The notes under the pieces are model-generated. The model did no database searches. It was not told where the DNA came from and saw only the letters and a program-made list of their open reading frames with translations. 64,000 nucleotides of DNA from Berberis thunbergii (taxonomy: Eukaryota; Streptophyta; Magnoliopsida; Ranunculales; Berberidaceae): the NCBI GenBank assembly GCA_003290165.1, contig QNQO01001157.1, positions 124,001-188,000 of the forward strand, read 5' to 3'. Both the position numbers and the translations under genes were made by a program. This document shows, one piece after another, positions 11,116 to 23,995 of the stretch (its first letter is position 1; every line of letters begins with the position of its first letter).

Positions 11116-13239
11116 TCTCATTGTGCTGTGTCAATCTGACATTGGGATGGTGTGAATCTGACATTGGAATGAATACAATATGGACATGATCATGGAATAG
11201 TGTATGGGTTTTTGGCCTCTGAGTTTAAAATTTATTATTATTATAATTTTTTTCAATCGAACCTATGCAGACACAAAAGAAAAAAAAAGAAAAAGAATAG
11301 AACAAAGAAAGAGGAAAAAGAAACTCACGGTTTTCTTTCTTTCTTCTCCCCTTTATTTTCCTTTTGCTTTTCTCTTTATTTCTTTCTCCCTTCCTGCTCC
11401 TTTTCCTTTTTTTTAAAGCGGCGAGAGAAACAAAACCCAACCCCTATTTAATCCCACTAAAGACAAAACCCTTACCTGTTAGGATTTTGCTCAAGGTTAG
11501 TGACACCCCCTTATTACTTGACGTAACCTCAAATTTAATAAAGTCAAAACAAAAATAAAATAAAAAAATAAAAAATTGAAATTATAAGGTGTTAAAGTAA
11601 GGTCGTTACATTAATATTATCTAAATGTTAAATAAATTTCATAATCATTCTCAACTCGAAGTGTGTATGTGAGGAGCCTTATCAACATAACTTTTCATCT
11701 CATAGTAAAGATGTGACGAGATAACCTTTAGAAAGGACGCTTCAACTGCAATTCTCTCATGTCACTCAGAAATAAAACACTCAGAGATTGGACACTCAGT
11801 TTATATGTGAGGAAAAGAATATATTATGGAAAATGCAAACGTCTCACATATAATTATCATGAAAAACATAATTTTTCAAAGAGTGAAATGAATATGATCT
11901 CATGGACAGGAATATTGATTACTTTTGAGAATGGTGAATCAAACACCATAGTTCTTGCCTATTCAATCTCCACATCTATTAAACCAACTTTCACTTAAGA
12001 TCAATTAGGTCTTTACTAGGCTGTAATGAGGCTTGGATTATGGCAAACAATAATGGAAAAAAAAGGATACAAAAATTTCTTGAGAATGGCTACACCCTTG
12101 AATAAACACATAGGGCATTGAGTAACAAATCAATGTTGTACACCATTAATTTTTTTTTATTGTTTTCTTCTTCAACTTTTTTTTTGTTCAATTTTTTAAA
12201 TTTTTGTATGCTTTTCCCCCGTGATACAATCCAACACTTTTACTTCGAAGGCGCATAAAATATCTGTTTTTAACTCTATCTATTCGCCCATTCCATAAAT
12301 ATATCTCACCGTATACATTCTTAGAAAATTGGGTAAGTATAAAATAATAGAGGTATTACTCATTGATTGGAGTAGGTAATGGGAATGGGGATAACAAAGA
12401 GAAGGCTATTTAAAGGCTCAAAGGGCTGCAAATGGATATTTAGTATTGGGTAGGCTAAAAGGCTAAAAAAATGGTTTAAAGAAAAAAAATGCATATATCA
12501 CTTCATAAGTTCTAGTTAGTACTAGGACATCTCAACTAAATAAAGCAAGAAGTTATAGTGTAAAAATTCAATTTTTATGTCATTCTTTAAGCAATCAATA
12601 AGAAAATCAAGAATAATGAGATCATCAACGAAATAATGCGGACTCAAGAAAAATCAGAGTGTATTTAATAACCCTCAAGAAATAAAGAAACCACTTTTTT
12701 TTTTTTTAATAAATTCACCAAGAGTTCAGATTTTGAATGCATTTTCATAAAGATTTTGCACAATTACCGTAATCATCTAAGTATTCAATGGAGATTGAGT
12801 AGAACACAAAAAATGACTTGGTTTAATTGTAAAATACTTTTTAAGCTCAAAGATTTTTGAAAATTGCACAAAAAATCTAATAAACCACCATCACCCCCAA
12901 ACCTAAACCAAACATTGTCCTCAATGTATGAAATAATAATCATGACAAATGAAGGAAAAAGAAAAGAGGAGGGTTAGAATGATATTACCATGGTAAAGCT
13001 TTACAAATTTCAAATAGACAATGTTCTCACAGTCACCAAAATATAAGAAAATCATACCGACGGGAGAAAGGAACACATGGGATGAGGGGCTCCGAGTGAC
13101 TCCAGTAGCAACATCTAAAATAACCTGAAACACTAAAAGAAAAACATAAAAGCAAAAACCTAAACTAAAAAAAATAAAAATAAAACCTAAACTAAAGATA
13201 GTATGGAAAACATCAAATCAAGTAGGCAGGGGCAACCAG

Positions 13240-14121
13240 AGAGATCTCCTCTGGCATCTCTCCTCGCTCCACATAGTGCTTCAAACGTTGCCCATTTAAT
13301 CTAAATACTCTCCCATCTTCTGGATTTTCAATATCTATGGACCCATTGGGAAAAACTTGTTTTACCATGAATGGGCTCGTCCATCTCGATCTTAGCTTGC
13401 CAGGATGAAGATGAAGTCATGAGTCATAGAGATAGACTCGTTGATTCGGCTCGAAATGTTTCCTCAAAATTTTCTTATCATGAGCCGCTTTCATCTTTGC
13501 CTTGTATATTCGGGAATTGTCATAGGCACCATTCCACAACTCCTCAATTTCAGCTAACTAAAGTTTCCGCTGAATACCTGCATCATTGAGATCAAAGTTA
13601 GTGTTTTTTACGACCCAATAAGCGCGATGTTCTAACTCAACAGGTAAATGACATGCTTGTCCATATATAAGCCGATACTGAGACATCCTGAGAATTGTCT
13701 CTAGCGGTACGATAAGCCCAAAGTGCATCAGGAAGGCGCAAAGACCAATCCTTCCTATCCGGATTCATCATATTCTCCAAGATTTGTTTCACTTCTCAGT
13801 TTGCCAGCTCGGCTTGGCCATTTGTCTGCGGATGATAAGCATTGGAAACCTTGTGATGAACTCCATACCTGCGCATCAAAGCCTCAAAAGAGCGATTACA
13901 GAAATGAGTCCCCTGATCACTAATAATGGCTTGTGGTGTACCGAAACGGGATAAAATGTGTTCTTTGATAAACTTGACAACAATGTTGTTGTCATTGTTC
14001 CGGCACGCCACAACCTCAACCCATTTGGACACATAGTCCACTGCAAGCAAAATATACAAATATCCAAAAGAATGTGAAAAAGGTCACATAAAATCAATCC
14101 CCCAACAATCAAATATCTCAA
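13240..14121 (-). pseudogene. Athila-type integrase, decayed
   Basis: The core segment reads VDYVSKWVEVVACRNNDNN, then GTPQAIISDQGTHFCN, then HPQTNGQAELAN, the D,D-containing retroviral-type integrase core of gypsy elements. After 13796 the frame is broken but recognisable pieces continue, for example [15 protein letters not shown] and, near 13290, FQVNGQRLKHY-like sequence. It inserts cDNA into chromosomal DNA in active relatives; here it is non-functional. Confidence 0.75.
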
Positions 14122-14352
14122 TGACTAGAATGGGGTTAAGGGGCATCATGTGTCTCCGAGACAGTGCACCTAACTTCTAGCATCTATTTCAAGAGCGACA
14201 ATAATTGTTAGTGTCCTTAAATAATGTAGGCCAATATAATCCTGACTGTAAAATTTTTGCAGCGGTTTTTTTCATAGAAAAATGGCCTCCACAAGCTGCA
14301 ATGTGACAAAAATGTAAGACACTTTCAATCTCACCTTCAGGGATACAACACC

Positions 14353-14799
14353 TCATGATTTGGTCGGGGCAATCTTATATAGATAAAGATCATCCCAGTA
14401 AAAATTTATTGCCTCAACCAAAAATTTGCGCTTATCTTGAGCACTCCATGATGATGGAACTTCGCCGGAAACCAAGTAATTAATAGTGTGCGCATACCAT
14501 GGTACTTGAGTGATGGCGAATGGGTGTTCATCAGGGAAGTCATCGCGGATGGGTGGGCCATTGGTAGAGTCACTGAATTCCAGACGAGACAAGTGATCCG
14601 CTACAACATTCTTGAACCCCTTCTTATCCTTTATAGTTAGATCAAATTCCTGCAGAAGTAAAATCCACCTAATCAATCTTGCCTTAGTATCATTTTTAGA
14701 AATAAGAAACCTAAGAGCCGCATGGTTAGTAAAAACAGTGATAGGTGTACCAATCAAATAAGCACGAAATTTATCTAAAGCAAAAACTATAGCTAGCAA
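14353..14799 (-). pseudogene. Athila-type RNase H domain
   Basis: Open 148-codon stretch starting MLAIVFALDKFRAYLIGT, then VFTNHAALRFLISKND, RLIRWILLLQEFD and VADHLSRLEF: the gypsy RNase H and the HLSRL tail before integrase. The normal TDH at the active-site loop reads TNH. It is a domain of the polyprotein of the element around it. Confidence 0.8.
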
Positions 14800-15061
14800 T
14801 TCTTTTTCAGTAGTCGAATAATTCTTTTGAGCATCATTAAGTGTTCGACTAGCATAATAAAAAACAAAGGGATTCCCTTCCCTTCACTGTCCCAAGATTT
14901 CCCCCACATCATAGTTGCTTGCATCACACATTATCTCAAATGGTGAATTCCAATCCGGTGGCTGCATGAGGGGGAAGAGGTGTGCCTATCAATGAGTGTT
15001 TGGAAGGCGTCCTCACACTCATGTGTCCATTGAAACACGACGTCTTTGACTAGGAGGCTAC

Positions 15062-16142
15062 TTAATGGCTACTTAATGATCTAGAGATGGCAGAAAAATT
15101 CTGTATGAACATCCTATAAAAACCCGCATGCCCTAGAAATGATCTCACATCCTTGACACTTTTAGGTGTAGGTAATTTAGAAATCAATTCAATTTTAGCT
15201 TTATCAACCTCGATTCCTTTATTAGAAACTATGTGTCCCAGAACTATTCCATAAGAAATCATGAAATGACATTTTTCCAATTAAGCACCAGACCCTTCTC
15301 TTCACATCTACTTAAAACTGCCTTCAAGTGAAGTAAACATGAATCAAAGGAATCACAAAAAATAGTCCAAAAACAGTCAAATCATCCATGAATACTTCCT
15401 TATATTTTTCAACCATGTCACTAAAAATACTCATCATGCATCTCTGAAAAGTAGCCGGTGCATTACACAAACCAAATGGCATACGTCGAAAAGCATAAGT
15501 ACCAAAAAGACATGTGAAAGTAGTCTTATCCTGATCCTCTAATGTAATCTCAGTATGATAATATCCTGAATACCCATCTAGAAAGCAATAGAAAGAATGA
15601 CCAACTACTCGCTCTAAGATTTGGTCTATGAATGGAAGTGGGAAGTGATCCTTGGGAGTGGCAGAATTAAGTTTCCTATAGTAAATGCACATGCGCCACC
15701 CTGTCACTACCTTAGTAGGAACAAACACCCCCTCATCATTAGTAGCCACTGTTATTCCAGATTTCTTGGGAACTACTTAAGTTGGACTAACCCACTTACT
15801 ATTAGAGATAGGATAAATGATGCCTGCATCTAACAATTTTAAGACTTCCTTTTTCACCACCTCTTTCATAGTAGGGTTAAGTAGTTTTTGAGGGTCTCTC
15901 CGGTGGTTAGCTCATTCTTCTAAGTGAATCCTATGGGAACATATTAAGGGGCTAATATCTTTGATGTCAGTTATAGTCCAACCTAATGCAGATTTGTGCT
16001 CACGTAACATATTAATCAATTCTTCTTCTTGTGAGCTATCAAGCACAGAAAAAATAATAACAGGAAAGATATCACCTGGTCCGAGGAATGCATGTTTAAG
16101 TCCCTCAGGCAGTGGAGCTAGGTTAAGTTTTGGAGTTTCCAC
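15062..16142 (-). pseudogene. Athila-type reverse transcriptase, broken
   Basis: Pieces in order: N-terminal LKHAFLGPGDIFPVII (about 16100), then CIYYRKLNSATPKDHFPLPF, FYCFLDGYSGYYH, RRMPFGLCNAPATFQRCMMS, and the active-site box FMDDLTVFG near 15380. A later piece, VLGHIVSNKGIEVDKAKI, is the thumb region (15280-15062). Frames change at about 15770 and about 15300, so no complete enzyme is encoded. Confidence 0.85.
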
Positions 16143-16202
16143 GGTGGATGGTTGAGGTTTCCGTCTTTCCTTTGGAAACTTCTCAAAGCATGGTTGCCAT
16201 TG

Positions 16203-16793
16203 TCATCCTCCTTTATCCCTTAACCCTGAAACAACAGAAATATCAAAAACATTGTCAGGATAAAGTGAACACTCAGAATTAGAAATAGAAAGGAGATACT
16301 CTAAGGTTTCAAAATCTGCGCTCAAGAGTGCCTCCTCTGATATCAACGTGTCTATCATGTAGGTATGATGACACTCATCATCATCACATGGTTGCTTGCT
16401 AATATTGAATATGTTGACCTTCAGAGTCATGTTCCCAAAAGACAACTTCATTAGACCGTTCCTGCAATTGATAAGAGCATTAGCTGTGGCAAGAAAAGGT
16501 ATACCTAAAATAATCGGAACTGTAGACTCCATATTAACCGCAGAATGAGTATGTAAAATAAGAAAGTCGACGGGATACTAAAACTTATCAATCTGCAGCA
16601 AGACATCCTCGACTATTCCTTTTGGCTTCTTAACCGATATATCAAACATTTGTAGTACGACGGATGTGGGTTTAATCTCTCCTAGGCCTAGTTGCAAGTA
16701 AATAGAATATGGCATCAGATTTACACTTGTCCCTAAATCCAACAAAGCTTTGCCGAACTCATAAGTCCAATCTGGCAGGTGATTGTAGGACAC
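16203..16793 (-). pseudogene. Athila-type aspartic protease region
   Basis: Reads ALLDLGTSVNLMPYSIY, the plant gypsy protease motif where an active enzyme has (L)DLG(A/S)S, then GIVEDVLLQIDKF, and in the next frame PIILGIPFLATANALINCR, the conserved ILGRPFLAT flap region. A stop or frame change near 16550 separates the halves. Confidence 0.75.
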
Positions 16794-17503
16794 CTTGAAT
16801 CTTTGTACTTGCGTGGTGTCCTCTGCTTAATCACCGCACTTACCTATTTTGTCAAGAAGGCAGTCTTCTTGACATGATGTTTCCTCTCGATAGTGCATAG
16901 TTCCTTGATGACCCTCGCATAAATTGGTACCTGTTTAATCACATGCAGCAAAGGTAAGTTATTTTTAACCTGTTTCAAGTGTTCTAAAATCTCACCATGC
17001 ATTTCCAATTTCTTTCCAGTAGGTCGTAGTGCTTGAATAAAAGGAAATGGAACTGGAGTGTTCCTGTTGGGCTCATCCTTAGGGATGCTCTCCTTTGCAC
17101 TTGGGGAGGTGCCTATAGTCGTGGTCGAGCTTGACCCATTTAAAATCTTACCACTCTGATTAGTGATGGCATTAACCTATTTGACATTCAAAGAGTCTGA
17201 AGTAGAGGTTTGTGCCATAAGTTGGCCCTTTGGATTTGCTTGAGGCTGTGATGAAAATTGGCCCTGCTCTTGTACTGTTAATGAACTTGTCAGCTTGGTT
17301 ATCTGGCTTTTGATCTCATTGTTCTCTTCTACCAACTGTGTCAATGCAACCTCAAATTTTTGATTAGTTTTACCTTGTGCCTCTATAAATGCATGTAATG
17401 TGTCTGATAAGGAACTTCTATTAGATAGCGCATTGTATGGAGGTGCAGGGTATGACCTAGGTGGTTGTGCCTGTGAGTGTGTAGCTTATTCTACTTCCGA
17501 CAT

Positions 17504-18082
17504 CTAGCCTAAGTTAAGGTGATCTCTCCAGCCAGAATTGTAAGTGTTAGAGAATGGTGAGTAAGGCTTCTTGTACATCCTTAAGGCATTACATTGTTCT
17601 TCATAAACCCCTCTCATCTTAGTCAAGGTTGGGCAATCATGTGCGAAGTGTTCAACTTCCCTGCATATAAAACAGGCGTCCTGTAGCTCAACTCTTGCAA
17701 TAATATGTGTGTGCCTACCATCCTTGGTCTTAAGTGCCTCTAACTCTCTAGTTACTCTATCCAATTGGGCTCTAAGGCTGTCATCTTCCCTAAGTTGGTA
17801 GACTTCAGCTGGGCGTGTTCTATCCGTGCTCTCAGTAGCACTTGGACCAGTCCAAGTATGAGCCTTTTCAGCCAAGTCATTCAAATACTCAATGGCCTTG
17901 TTAGGGTCCTTTTGCAAAAACTCTCCATTACACATCATCTCAACGAACTGACGCTCTCTGTTGGTGAGCCCCTCATAAAAATAACTGACTAAGCGCCAAC
18001 ATGGTGCAAACATGATACATGATGGAGTTGGGTGGAGATAGTCCTTTAGCGACCGAACATGGTCATCTTCGTGATTACTCAT
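17504..18082 (-). pseudogene. Athila-type gag fragment with zinc knuckle
   Basis: 192 codons. It begins near a typical SLKDYLHPTPSCIMF start and continues with FYEGLTNRERQFVEMMCNGE, the gag capsid helix region, then a CX2CX4HX4C zinc knuckle (CFICREVEHFAHDC). The section between PSCIMF and the capsid region is shortened. In relatives this is the nucleocapsid-capsid protein that packages element RNA. Confidence 0.8.
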
Positions 18083-18361
18083 GGTGTTAGAATTAGAAGT
18101 AGAACTTAATTTCGTCTCAATGTGAATTTGTGGGTGTTCTAAATTTAGGACCCTAATTAGTCCCCTAAGTGGTCTCTATTCCAACTCACACTCCCCCAAT
18201 GTCTTTTTGTGTTTTTGTTTTTTTAAGAAATAAAATAAAAATTAAACTGGACCTAAAACCTAAAAATAGAATAAAGTAAAATAAAACAATGAGCAAGAAA
18301 GATAATACCTGAAACCTCCCTTGTAGAATTATGCTTGTTCCCCGGCAACAGCGCCAAAATT

Positions 18362-19768
18362 TGATTACGCCCAAACAGTACACGCGGTCAATTGCAGTAA
18401 ATATTGGGGTGTCGATCCCATGAGGAAAAATGATCTATAAAACAAGGTCAAGGAAGAAAAACTACGCGAACTAAATGTAAGAAATTTTAACAAATTTTAA
18501 ATAAAAAATTGAATTGAATTTAATAAAAAATCAAGTTTAGAAATATCTCAAGGTTCCAAGGATCCCTCCTAGATTTCACGCGCCAACTAGTATTGATTCG
18601 CTGTGATGACTCGATTACATGCTTCACATCCCAAACAACATAATCGGAAAATAGTATTTAATGCATTAATATAAATGGATTTTAGATTTCACTTTCTCTT
18701 GAAAGCACAAAGGTTGGTCATATGTGATATCCTAAATTTACGATATATCCGGAGACAATAACATAATAAAAGACGATCACATATAACTAACCTACTGGAA
18801 TCAATTGATCCTTAAAAAATCCACATATAAGAAAAGCGTGACTAAGCTTATATGGAGAAGAAAAAGACAACTACCAGAATAATAATCTACGAAAAAATTG
18901 ATGAAATCTGTCACTAAAATAACATAAATTCCTATATTAAATAAAAGTGAGGATCATAAACACCATTATTCATCGTGAAAGTATAAAATGAATAAAATAC
19001 TAATTAAGTGCGTTACATCTTAGAGTTCACTTTGCGTGAAGTTTAGTGACACATGGTGAAGGTGATGACAACAACAACGGTTTTGAGCTTCATCGGCATG
19101 GCAACGCGTGGTGGATTAGCAACGCACTCCCTGCTCTTGCGCACTTGCTGCTGCGTCGTTGCTGCTGCTGGACAATGTATTGGCTGTTGCTGCATTATGG
19201 CAGTTTGCTGCCCTCTTTTCCTCTCTTGCATTCTCTGTTGTCCTAGAGCGAAAACTGCCCTCCTTTTTTCTGCTGCTGTCTTCCTTTCTCCTCTGCTGCT
19301 GCAGTTTTTTATTCCACAGCCAAAAGAGGTCCCTTGCTATATTCTTTTTTGTTGTTTTTGTAGTCCAGATAACCCTACTCCCTATTGGGCCCAAATTGGA
19401 AACCAAAATACCCCATTAGTCCCTCATTGGAAACCCAAGTTCAATTGTAAATTGGAAGCCCAATTTCAATTTCAGTTCGATGTATTTCAATTGTAAACTA
19501 AAGGGCTTGGCTATGTTCATTCATATGGCTTCTTTGTTCCACCAATTCAAAACTAATTTCATTATTTTTCTTTGGCTTGAGTGTCTCCTACTCAATTTCG
19601 TCAATTTGCCTATGAATTTCCAAATTCGCCACACTAATGCACTTTTATCATTTAAACTCCAAATCCTACAAAAATAAAAAAATAAAATAATTAAACTAAA
19701 ATACGCTATCCGAAACACTAACAAATATCAATTAGGAGGTATATTATGTAATAATTATGTGAACATCA
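18362..19768 (-). repeat. 5' LTR of the Athila-type element
   Basis: 1407 bp, TGAT...ATCA ends. The outer end (ATAATTATTACATAATAT) closely matches the outer end of the LTR at 27612-29351, showing the two Athila-type elements are related. Long open frames inside (about 19046-19496) run on both strands and are not genes. Confidence 0.75.
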
Positions 19769-19929
19769 ATGGGTACGCGACTGCTCAAGGAGGGAAAGTG
19801 CAGTTTGCCTTCCCTATAAATATTCACCATCTTGAGGAGGATTTCTTCATTGTTATTCGCGCTATCTTTTTGACTTGTAGTATTTTTTCCATCTTCTAAT
19901 GGCCGATAAAGTTAGATCTTTTTCATTAT

Positions 19930-21302
19930 TATTCGGGCGCCACAGGCCTTTTCTTCAGTCTAACAGTTTTCTTCGAGGGGTCAACTTCGAGGCGATTAGT
20001 GACTATCGAAGGATCGATCTTAGCCATATCAAGCATGGTCCAGGTGAAGATATCCTGGTTACACTTTAGCAGCTTCGTAAGGTTCTTCACAACTACCTTG
20101 CTTAGGTGGGAACCGATATGAATGGCCTTGCTATTTTGAGGGCTATCAAGGTAGGCCGTAACAATTTCTTCCTCTGATTGTCTGGCATTGGGTCGACCTT
20201 GAGGGCTTACCGGTGCCTCATTACCTAGTGTCGGTCGTTCTTCCTTGATGCTTCGGGTTGAATAGAGGGTAGTCTTGGTCGTTGGATTGGCTGCCTATTG
20301 AGGATTGTCGGGTGGCAAAGTTTCCATGTATTGGCATTCCCTGGCTGCCAACTGATCTCCTCTCAATGTACCAACTGTTTGATTCATTGGGTACTTGATG
20401 CACTAGTGCAGGGTGGAGACCGCCACTCCCATCTGGTGTATCCAAGGTCTTCCCAAAACTGCATTGTACGCCGAATGCATGTCAATTACTACGAACTCCT
20501 GAAACATGGTTTTATGAGTTGGTTGTTCTCCCGCTATTATTGTCAACTGTATCTTTCCCACGAGGAACCGTTTTTCGTCATTGAAGTCAGTCATTGGCCG
20601 ACCATTAGGACTTAATGCTGCTTCCTCTAGTCGCATGTTGCAGAGCCTACGGAGGAAAAAGACGTTCATCGAGCTCCCAATATCGACCAGGGACCTTCTT
20701 ACCTCCCAACCTGCCAGGGAAACTGTCACCATTAGGGCGTCATTTTGAGAGAGTTTTATGCCTTGGAGGTTATTCTCCATAAATACCAGAGGCGCAGATG
20801 GGCCTTGCTTCTGACCATGATGCCTCGTCCGTTCGCCACGTATCGCTTGGATCCTCATATCTCGTAGAGCCTTTTTTTTGGACTTGTTGGATAACTCGGA
20901 CTTGGAATGTGCTCCATGAAGCACATGTATTTTGTTGATCGATGGCTCACTGGGTTCGGTTCTTCTATGTTCCGCTCTTACGACGATGAAGTTTTGTGCT
21001 TGCTTCGTCAGGTCTGTCATGTTCGCCAAAGGGTCTAACATTATAAAGTTGTAAAACTTTCCTCTCCGCAATCCGTTAATGATAGCTGAAACAATCGTTG
21101 TATCGTTGCATGTGTGGATGGTGGTTAATTCACTTTTAAAGTGGGTTAGATACATCTCTAGTGTCTCATCAGGCCTTTGCTTCACTGATGTGAGCACCTT
21201 AATTATAGACAAAGGTTGGTGCATGAAAAAAGATCGTTCATCCGATCCGAGATTCAATGGTGCTGCCGTCGGCGCAGGACCGTGAGTTGGATGTTCGCGC
21301 AT
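19930..21302 (-). pseudogene. Tat-type gag-protease remnant
   Basis: Open from 21302 to about 20403, then in another frame to about 19930. The gag part has FFMHQPLSIIKVLTSVKQ, ETLEMYLTHFKSEL and FYNFIMLDPLANMTDLTKQA. The protease part has RRSLVDIGSSMNVFF (an active enzyme has DTGSS, so the catalytic triad motif is altered to DIGSS) and NAVLGRPWIHQMGV. The downstream frame shows VKNLTKLLKCNQDIFTWT, the linker before RT. RT itself is missing. Confidence 0.8.
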
Positions 21303-23166
21303 GACAGAAACTACTTAAAGGGGCAGTACGGGGACGATCTGAGTATTGGGCGCGTCCCCTTGTTCCTCGTTGCTGCATGACCTGGTGGTCACCATCTCTT
21401 TGTGCTTTTAAAAGGAGACGACGCTTAGTGTAAAGTTACGAACTATGTCGTCCCCACGGACGGTGCCAAACTGATGTAGTCATTTTTCATCTTTGACCTG
21501 GTTTCTGCTAACTTGTTGACCTGTACAAGTAGCACACGTGAGCCACAGACCACCGTTGTGGTGGCCGATGACATTCAGATGCTAAAGTCAGACATGGCTC
21601 TGAGGAAGGTGTAATGTTGTAACAGGGAATTTGTCGCGTACCTTAGCTTACCAACCTCATGTCTTATTTATAGAGCAAGGAGTCCTAGTTTAACCAGGTC
21701 ATCGTAGGCGTAGTTTAAGGAGGAGAACTTTGTGGAGATCCCTATCTAATTAGGAGTGTGCTGTAAGAGGGAAGTTCCCTGTTAGCTTTGTGTTCTTAGA
21801 TACGAGGGAAATAGTTCCCAATCTAAGAGCAATCTGTAGAAGGAAATTTCCCTATGTGGAAGATACTCTGGTGTTTGCTTCCTAGTTGGAAGTGGAGAGC
21901 AGCTGTAGTTGCCCGTCCGAAACTGATCCTCGAGATACTTGCCTAAGGAGAGCTTACCGGTATTGAGGATAGCTGTGAGACGTGTGGGCCTAGCGTGCTG
22001 TGGGAGTTTGGGTCTGCTTGGCGGACTAAAGTGAGAGGGCTTAAAACCGTATGGGCTGGATCAACATTGGGCTGATGCTGGGGCTTGTAGTTCCTCGAGA
22101 TCATCATGACACGTGTACGGCTCGGGAGTATGACCGTTTTTTTATGTATCATCAATAACAATTAAATGTCATATAAAATTTGTAGAGGGTTACCTTACAA
22201 TGGAATTAAGTTTCTCAAGTTAATGATGGGAGATGGAAGGAGCACCTCCATAGATCCGTTTGCATATTACCGCAAGTGTTGAAATATCATTCATACAAGA
22301 TACAATTAAAAACAATGTTCTCCAATTACATAACTCATAGTGCAAAACTTACCCAAACCATCATTTGCCTTTATTTTTGTAAGAATAATTGTCCTATAAT
22401 CAATCTAAAATGTGAAAAAAAACATAAATTTTCACGGGTTCTATTTGACCTAAAATATTCCAACTGAAGTTTCTACCTAAACAAAGAGTACCAAATCAAG
22501 CAAGTAAATTTTCAAACAGTAAATGTTTTTATTTAATTTTAACACATCCTAAACTTTCATTTAGAAGAGTAGTTTGATTAATATTAATAATAAATATTTA
22601 ATAAATAAATTCGCGACGGGACGGGATGGGCAAGATTGAAAATCTCCACTCCGATCCTATCCCACTCTAGATCGGGATGGGACGGGATCAAGATGGGTTT
22701 GTTCAGTCCCAAAAAGACCCACAAAATTAGGAGGGAACGAGATTTGGGTAGGATTGGGATCACGAGATGAGATGCCCACCCCTAATATCTAGGCAATCCG
22801 ATGGTTGGCACGTTATAGGAAAATAAAATCAATCCATCATCTTCTCCATCTCTATTCTCTTCCAACTTCTCTCCAAAACGCCACCGTCCCGAATCAAACC
22901 CTCTCATCTCTCCTACTCTCTTTCCTTTCTAACTTTTCTTTCCACTTTGCCATGCATCCAAATCCATCCTCTCATTTGAACCCTCCATCTTCACCCTTTT
23001 CAATTTGTGATGATACCCAAACTGAACTTCATTTATGATAAACCATTTCTTTGAATCAGACAATGACTTCCAACCATCTATCCAAAGGTCCATATGAAAA
23101 TTTATGTTTGATCTTGCTTTCTCTGACATTTGGGTTTTTCTCCTCAGTCTATGTTGAAAGAGTGAT

Positions 23167-23280
23167 TCTACATGGCGAGGAAACGAGCGAGGAAAACAGC
23201 GAGTTAAGAGGTGAATAATGTAGGTGCAAATTAGAATTTCTCCACAGCTGTTTTCCTCCCCCACTTCCTCGCCATTTAGA
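23167..23280. mobile_element. Foldback MITE, copy D (short)
   Basis: 114 bp. Ends are TCTACATGGCGAGG and, as reverse complement, TCTAAATGGCGAGG, with gaggaaaacagc against gctgttttcctc inside. The central segment 'taggtgcaaat...agaatttct' is repeated just outside the right end (23280-23297), suggesting a local duplication at the insertion. Confidence 0.65.
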
Positions 23281-23820
23281 ATTTCTGTAGGTGCAAATGA
23301 AGGAGATATTGGTAGTGGTGGTGGTTGTGGTTCAGAGATGGTTAAGAGGTAAGGTAAGCGGTCGATGTGGTTGCAAGCAAACTAGGGGTGAATACTGGCA
23401 TGGTGTTGTACACGGGGTTTGAGATTTGAACAGATTTGGTGGCGAGATTAGGTTGAATTAGCCCAATTGAAAGTGGCAGGGGTGTTGGCTTTTATTCAAC
23501 TGAAGGTATGGTGATGACCTGTGAAGGTTGAGGTGGGTTTGCAGTAGCAGTGGAGATGTTGGTGGTGGGAAAGAAGATAGAGAAGAGGTGAGCCATGGTG
23601 TAGTAGTGGAGTTGTAAAGGTGGTAGTAGTTTGTTCACTGGCAATGGTAGATGAAAGTGTTGTGGTGGTGGTTTCAAATAGGGTAGCGGGGTGGCTTGGG
23701 GCTTATTCAACCGGTAGTGGTAGTAGTCGGTTGGGTGAATCGGAAAAGATGATTTTTTATTTTCTTTTTAAGCCTTTGGCTGTCACTCGAGAAATGCAGT
23801 GTTTTTCTTTTAGGAGCAAT

Positions 23821-23995
23821 TCTAGGTGTCGAGGAAACCAGCGAGGGGAGGGAGGTGGCGGGGTGGTGATCGTTCACCTCCCTCGGGATGCGTGCCATCC
23901 TTTTTGGTGTGCGCATCTCGAGGGAGGTGAACGGTCACCACCCCGCCACCTCCCTCCCCTCGCTCATTTCCTCGCTGGTTTCCTCGACACCTAGA
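23821..23995. mobile_element. Foldback MITE, copy B
   Basis: 175 bp, almost perfectly palindromic: TCTAGGTGTCGAGGAAACC at the left and the same as reverse complement at the right, with arms through gaggggagggaggtgg, cggggtggtga and cacctccctcggga to a loop of about 15 nt. It could fold into a hairpin nearly its full length. Confidence 0.9.

Larger units (their letters stand above)
7717..11610 (-). mobile_element. Solo LTR of a gypsy element, with nested insertion
   Basis: Minus-strand LTR beginning TGTAACGACCTTAC (at 11610) and ending ATCAGGGCGTGACA (at 7717), the same terminal style as the gypsy LTRs at 33021 and 40101. A perfect 5-bp target duplication TTAAT flanks it (7712-7716, 11611-11615). 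No gag or pol lies between the ends, so it is a solo LTR left by recombination. It contains the PIF/Harbinger element 8778-10118 and a small repeat cluster near 10600-11110. Confidence 0.8.
11616..19768 (-). mobile_element. Athila-type Ty3-gypsy element, 3' LTR missing
   Basis: Minus-strand order: 5' LTR 18362-19768 (TGATGTTC...TAATCA), primer site TGGCGCTGTTGCCGGGGA at 18356-18339 (tRNA-Asp type), gag 18082-17504, protease region 16793-16203, RT 16142-15062, RNase H 14799-14353, integrase about 14121-13240. Then comes a non-coding 3' region whose start carries the conserved CATTGAGGACAATG and TTTGGGGGTG motif (12887-12923). I find no second LTR, so the lower boundary is only approximate. Frameshifts and stops break every domain. 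It lies inside the Tat element. Confidence 0.75.
6577..22154 (-). mobile_element. Tat-type Ty3-gypsy LTR element with nested insertions
   Basis: LTRs are 6577-7263 and 21472-22154 on the minus strand, beginning TGATGATACATA. Both share long blocks including AGCACACGTGAGCCAC and CTCATGTCTTATTTATAG. A perfect target duplication ATAAC lies at 6572-6576 and 22155-22159. A polypurine tract (TCGGGGGGAGTAGT on the minus strand) precedes the 3' LTR at 7264-7280, and a primer-site-like GGCACCGTCCGTGGGGA follows the 5' LTR at about 21453-21471. Gag-protease sequence lies just inside (19930-21302). RT, RNase H and integrase of this element are not visible, so it is either non-autonomous or deleted. It is interrupted by an Athila-type element and a solo LTR. 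Confidence 0.85.
6357..22784. mobile_element. hAT-like non-autonomous element split by Tat retrotransposon
   Basis: The left end TAGGGGCGGAACTGG and the right end (reverse complement TTAGGGGTGGGCAT) are hAT-type termini. The 8-bp flanks ACATCTAG (6349-6356) and ATATCTAG (22785-22792) match at 7 of 8. The element's own DNA is 6357-6576 plus about 22160-22784, roughly 850 bp, with subterminal GGGATGGG palindromes. No transposase. Confidence 0.7.

Noticed and set aside
11616..12890. 3' LTR of the Athila-type element
   Set aside because: I looked for the TGATGTTCACATAATTATT start and the TAATCA end and found neither; it reads as the non-coding 3' region only.
19046..19496. 147-codon plus-strand ORF, cysteine/leucine-rich
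   Set aside because: Inside the Athila-type LTR with open frames on both strands; compositional.
23620..23994. 124-codon plus-strand ORF
   Set aside because: Runs through a GGTGGT-rich stretch into a palindromic MITE; no conserved motif.
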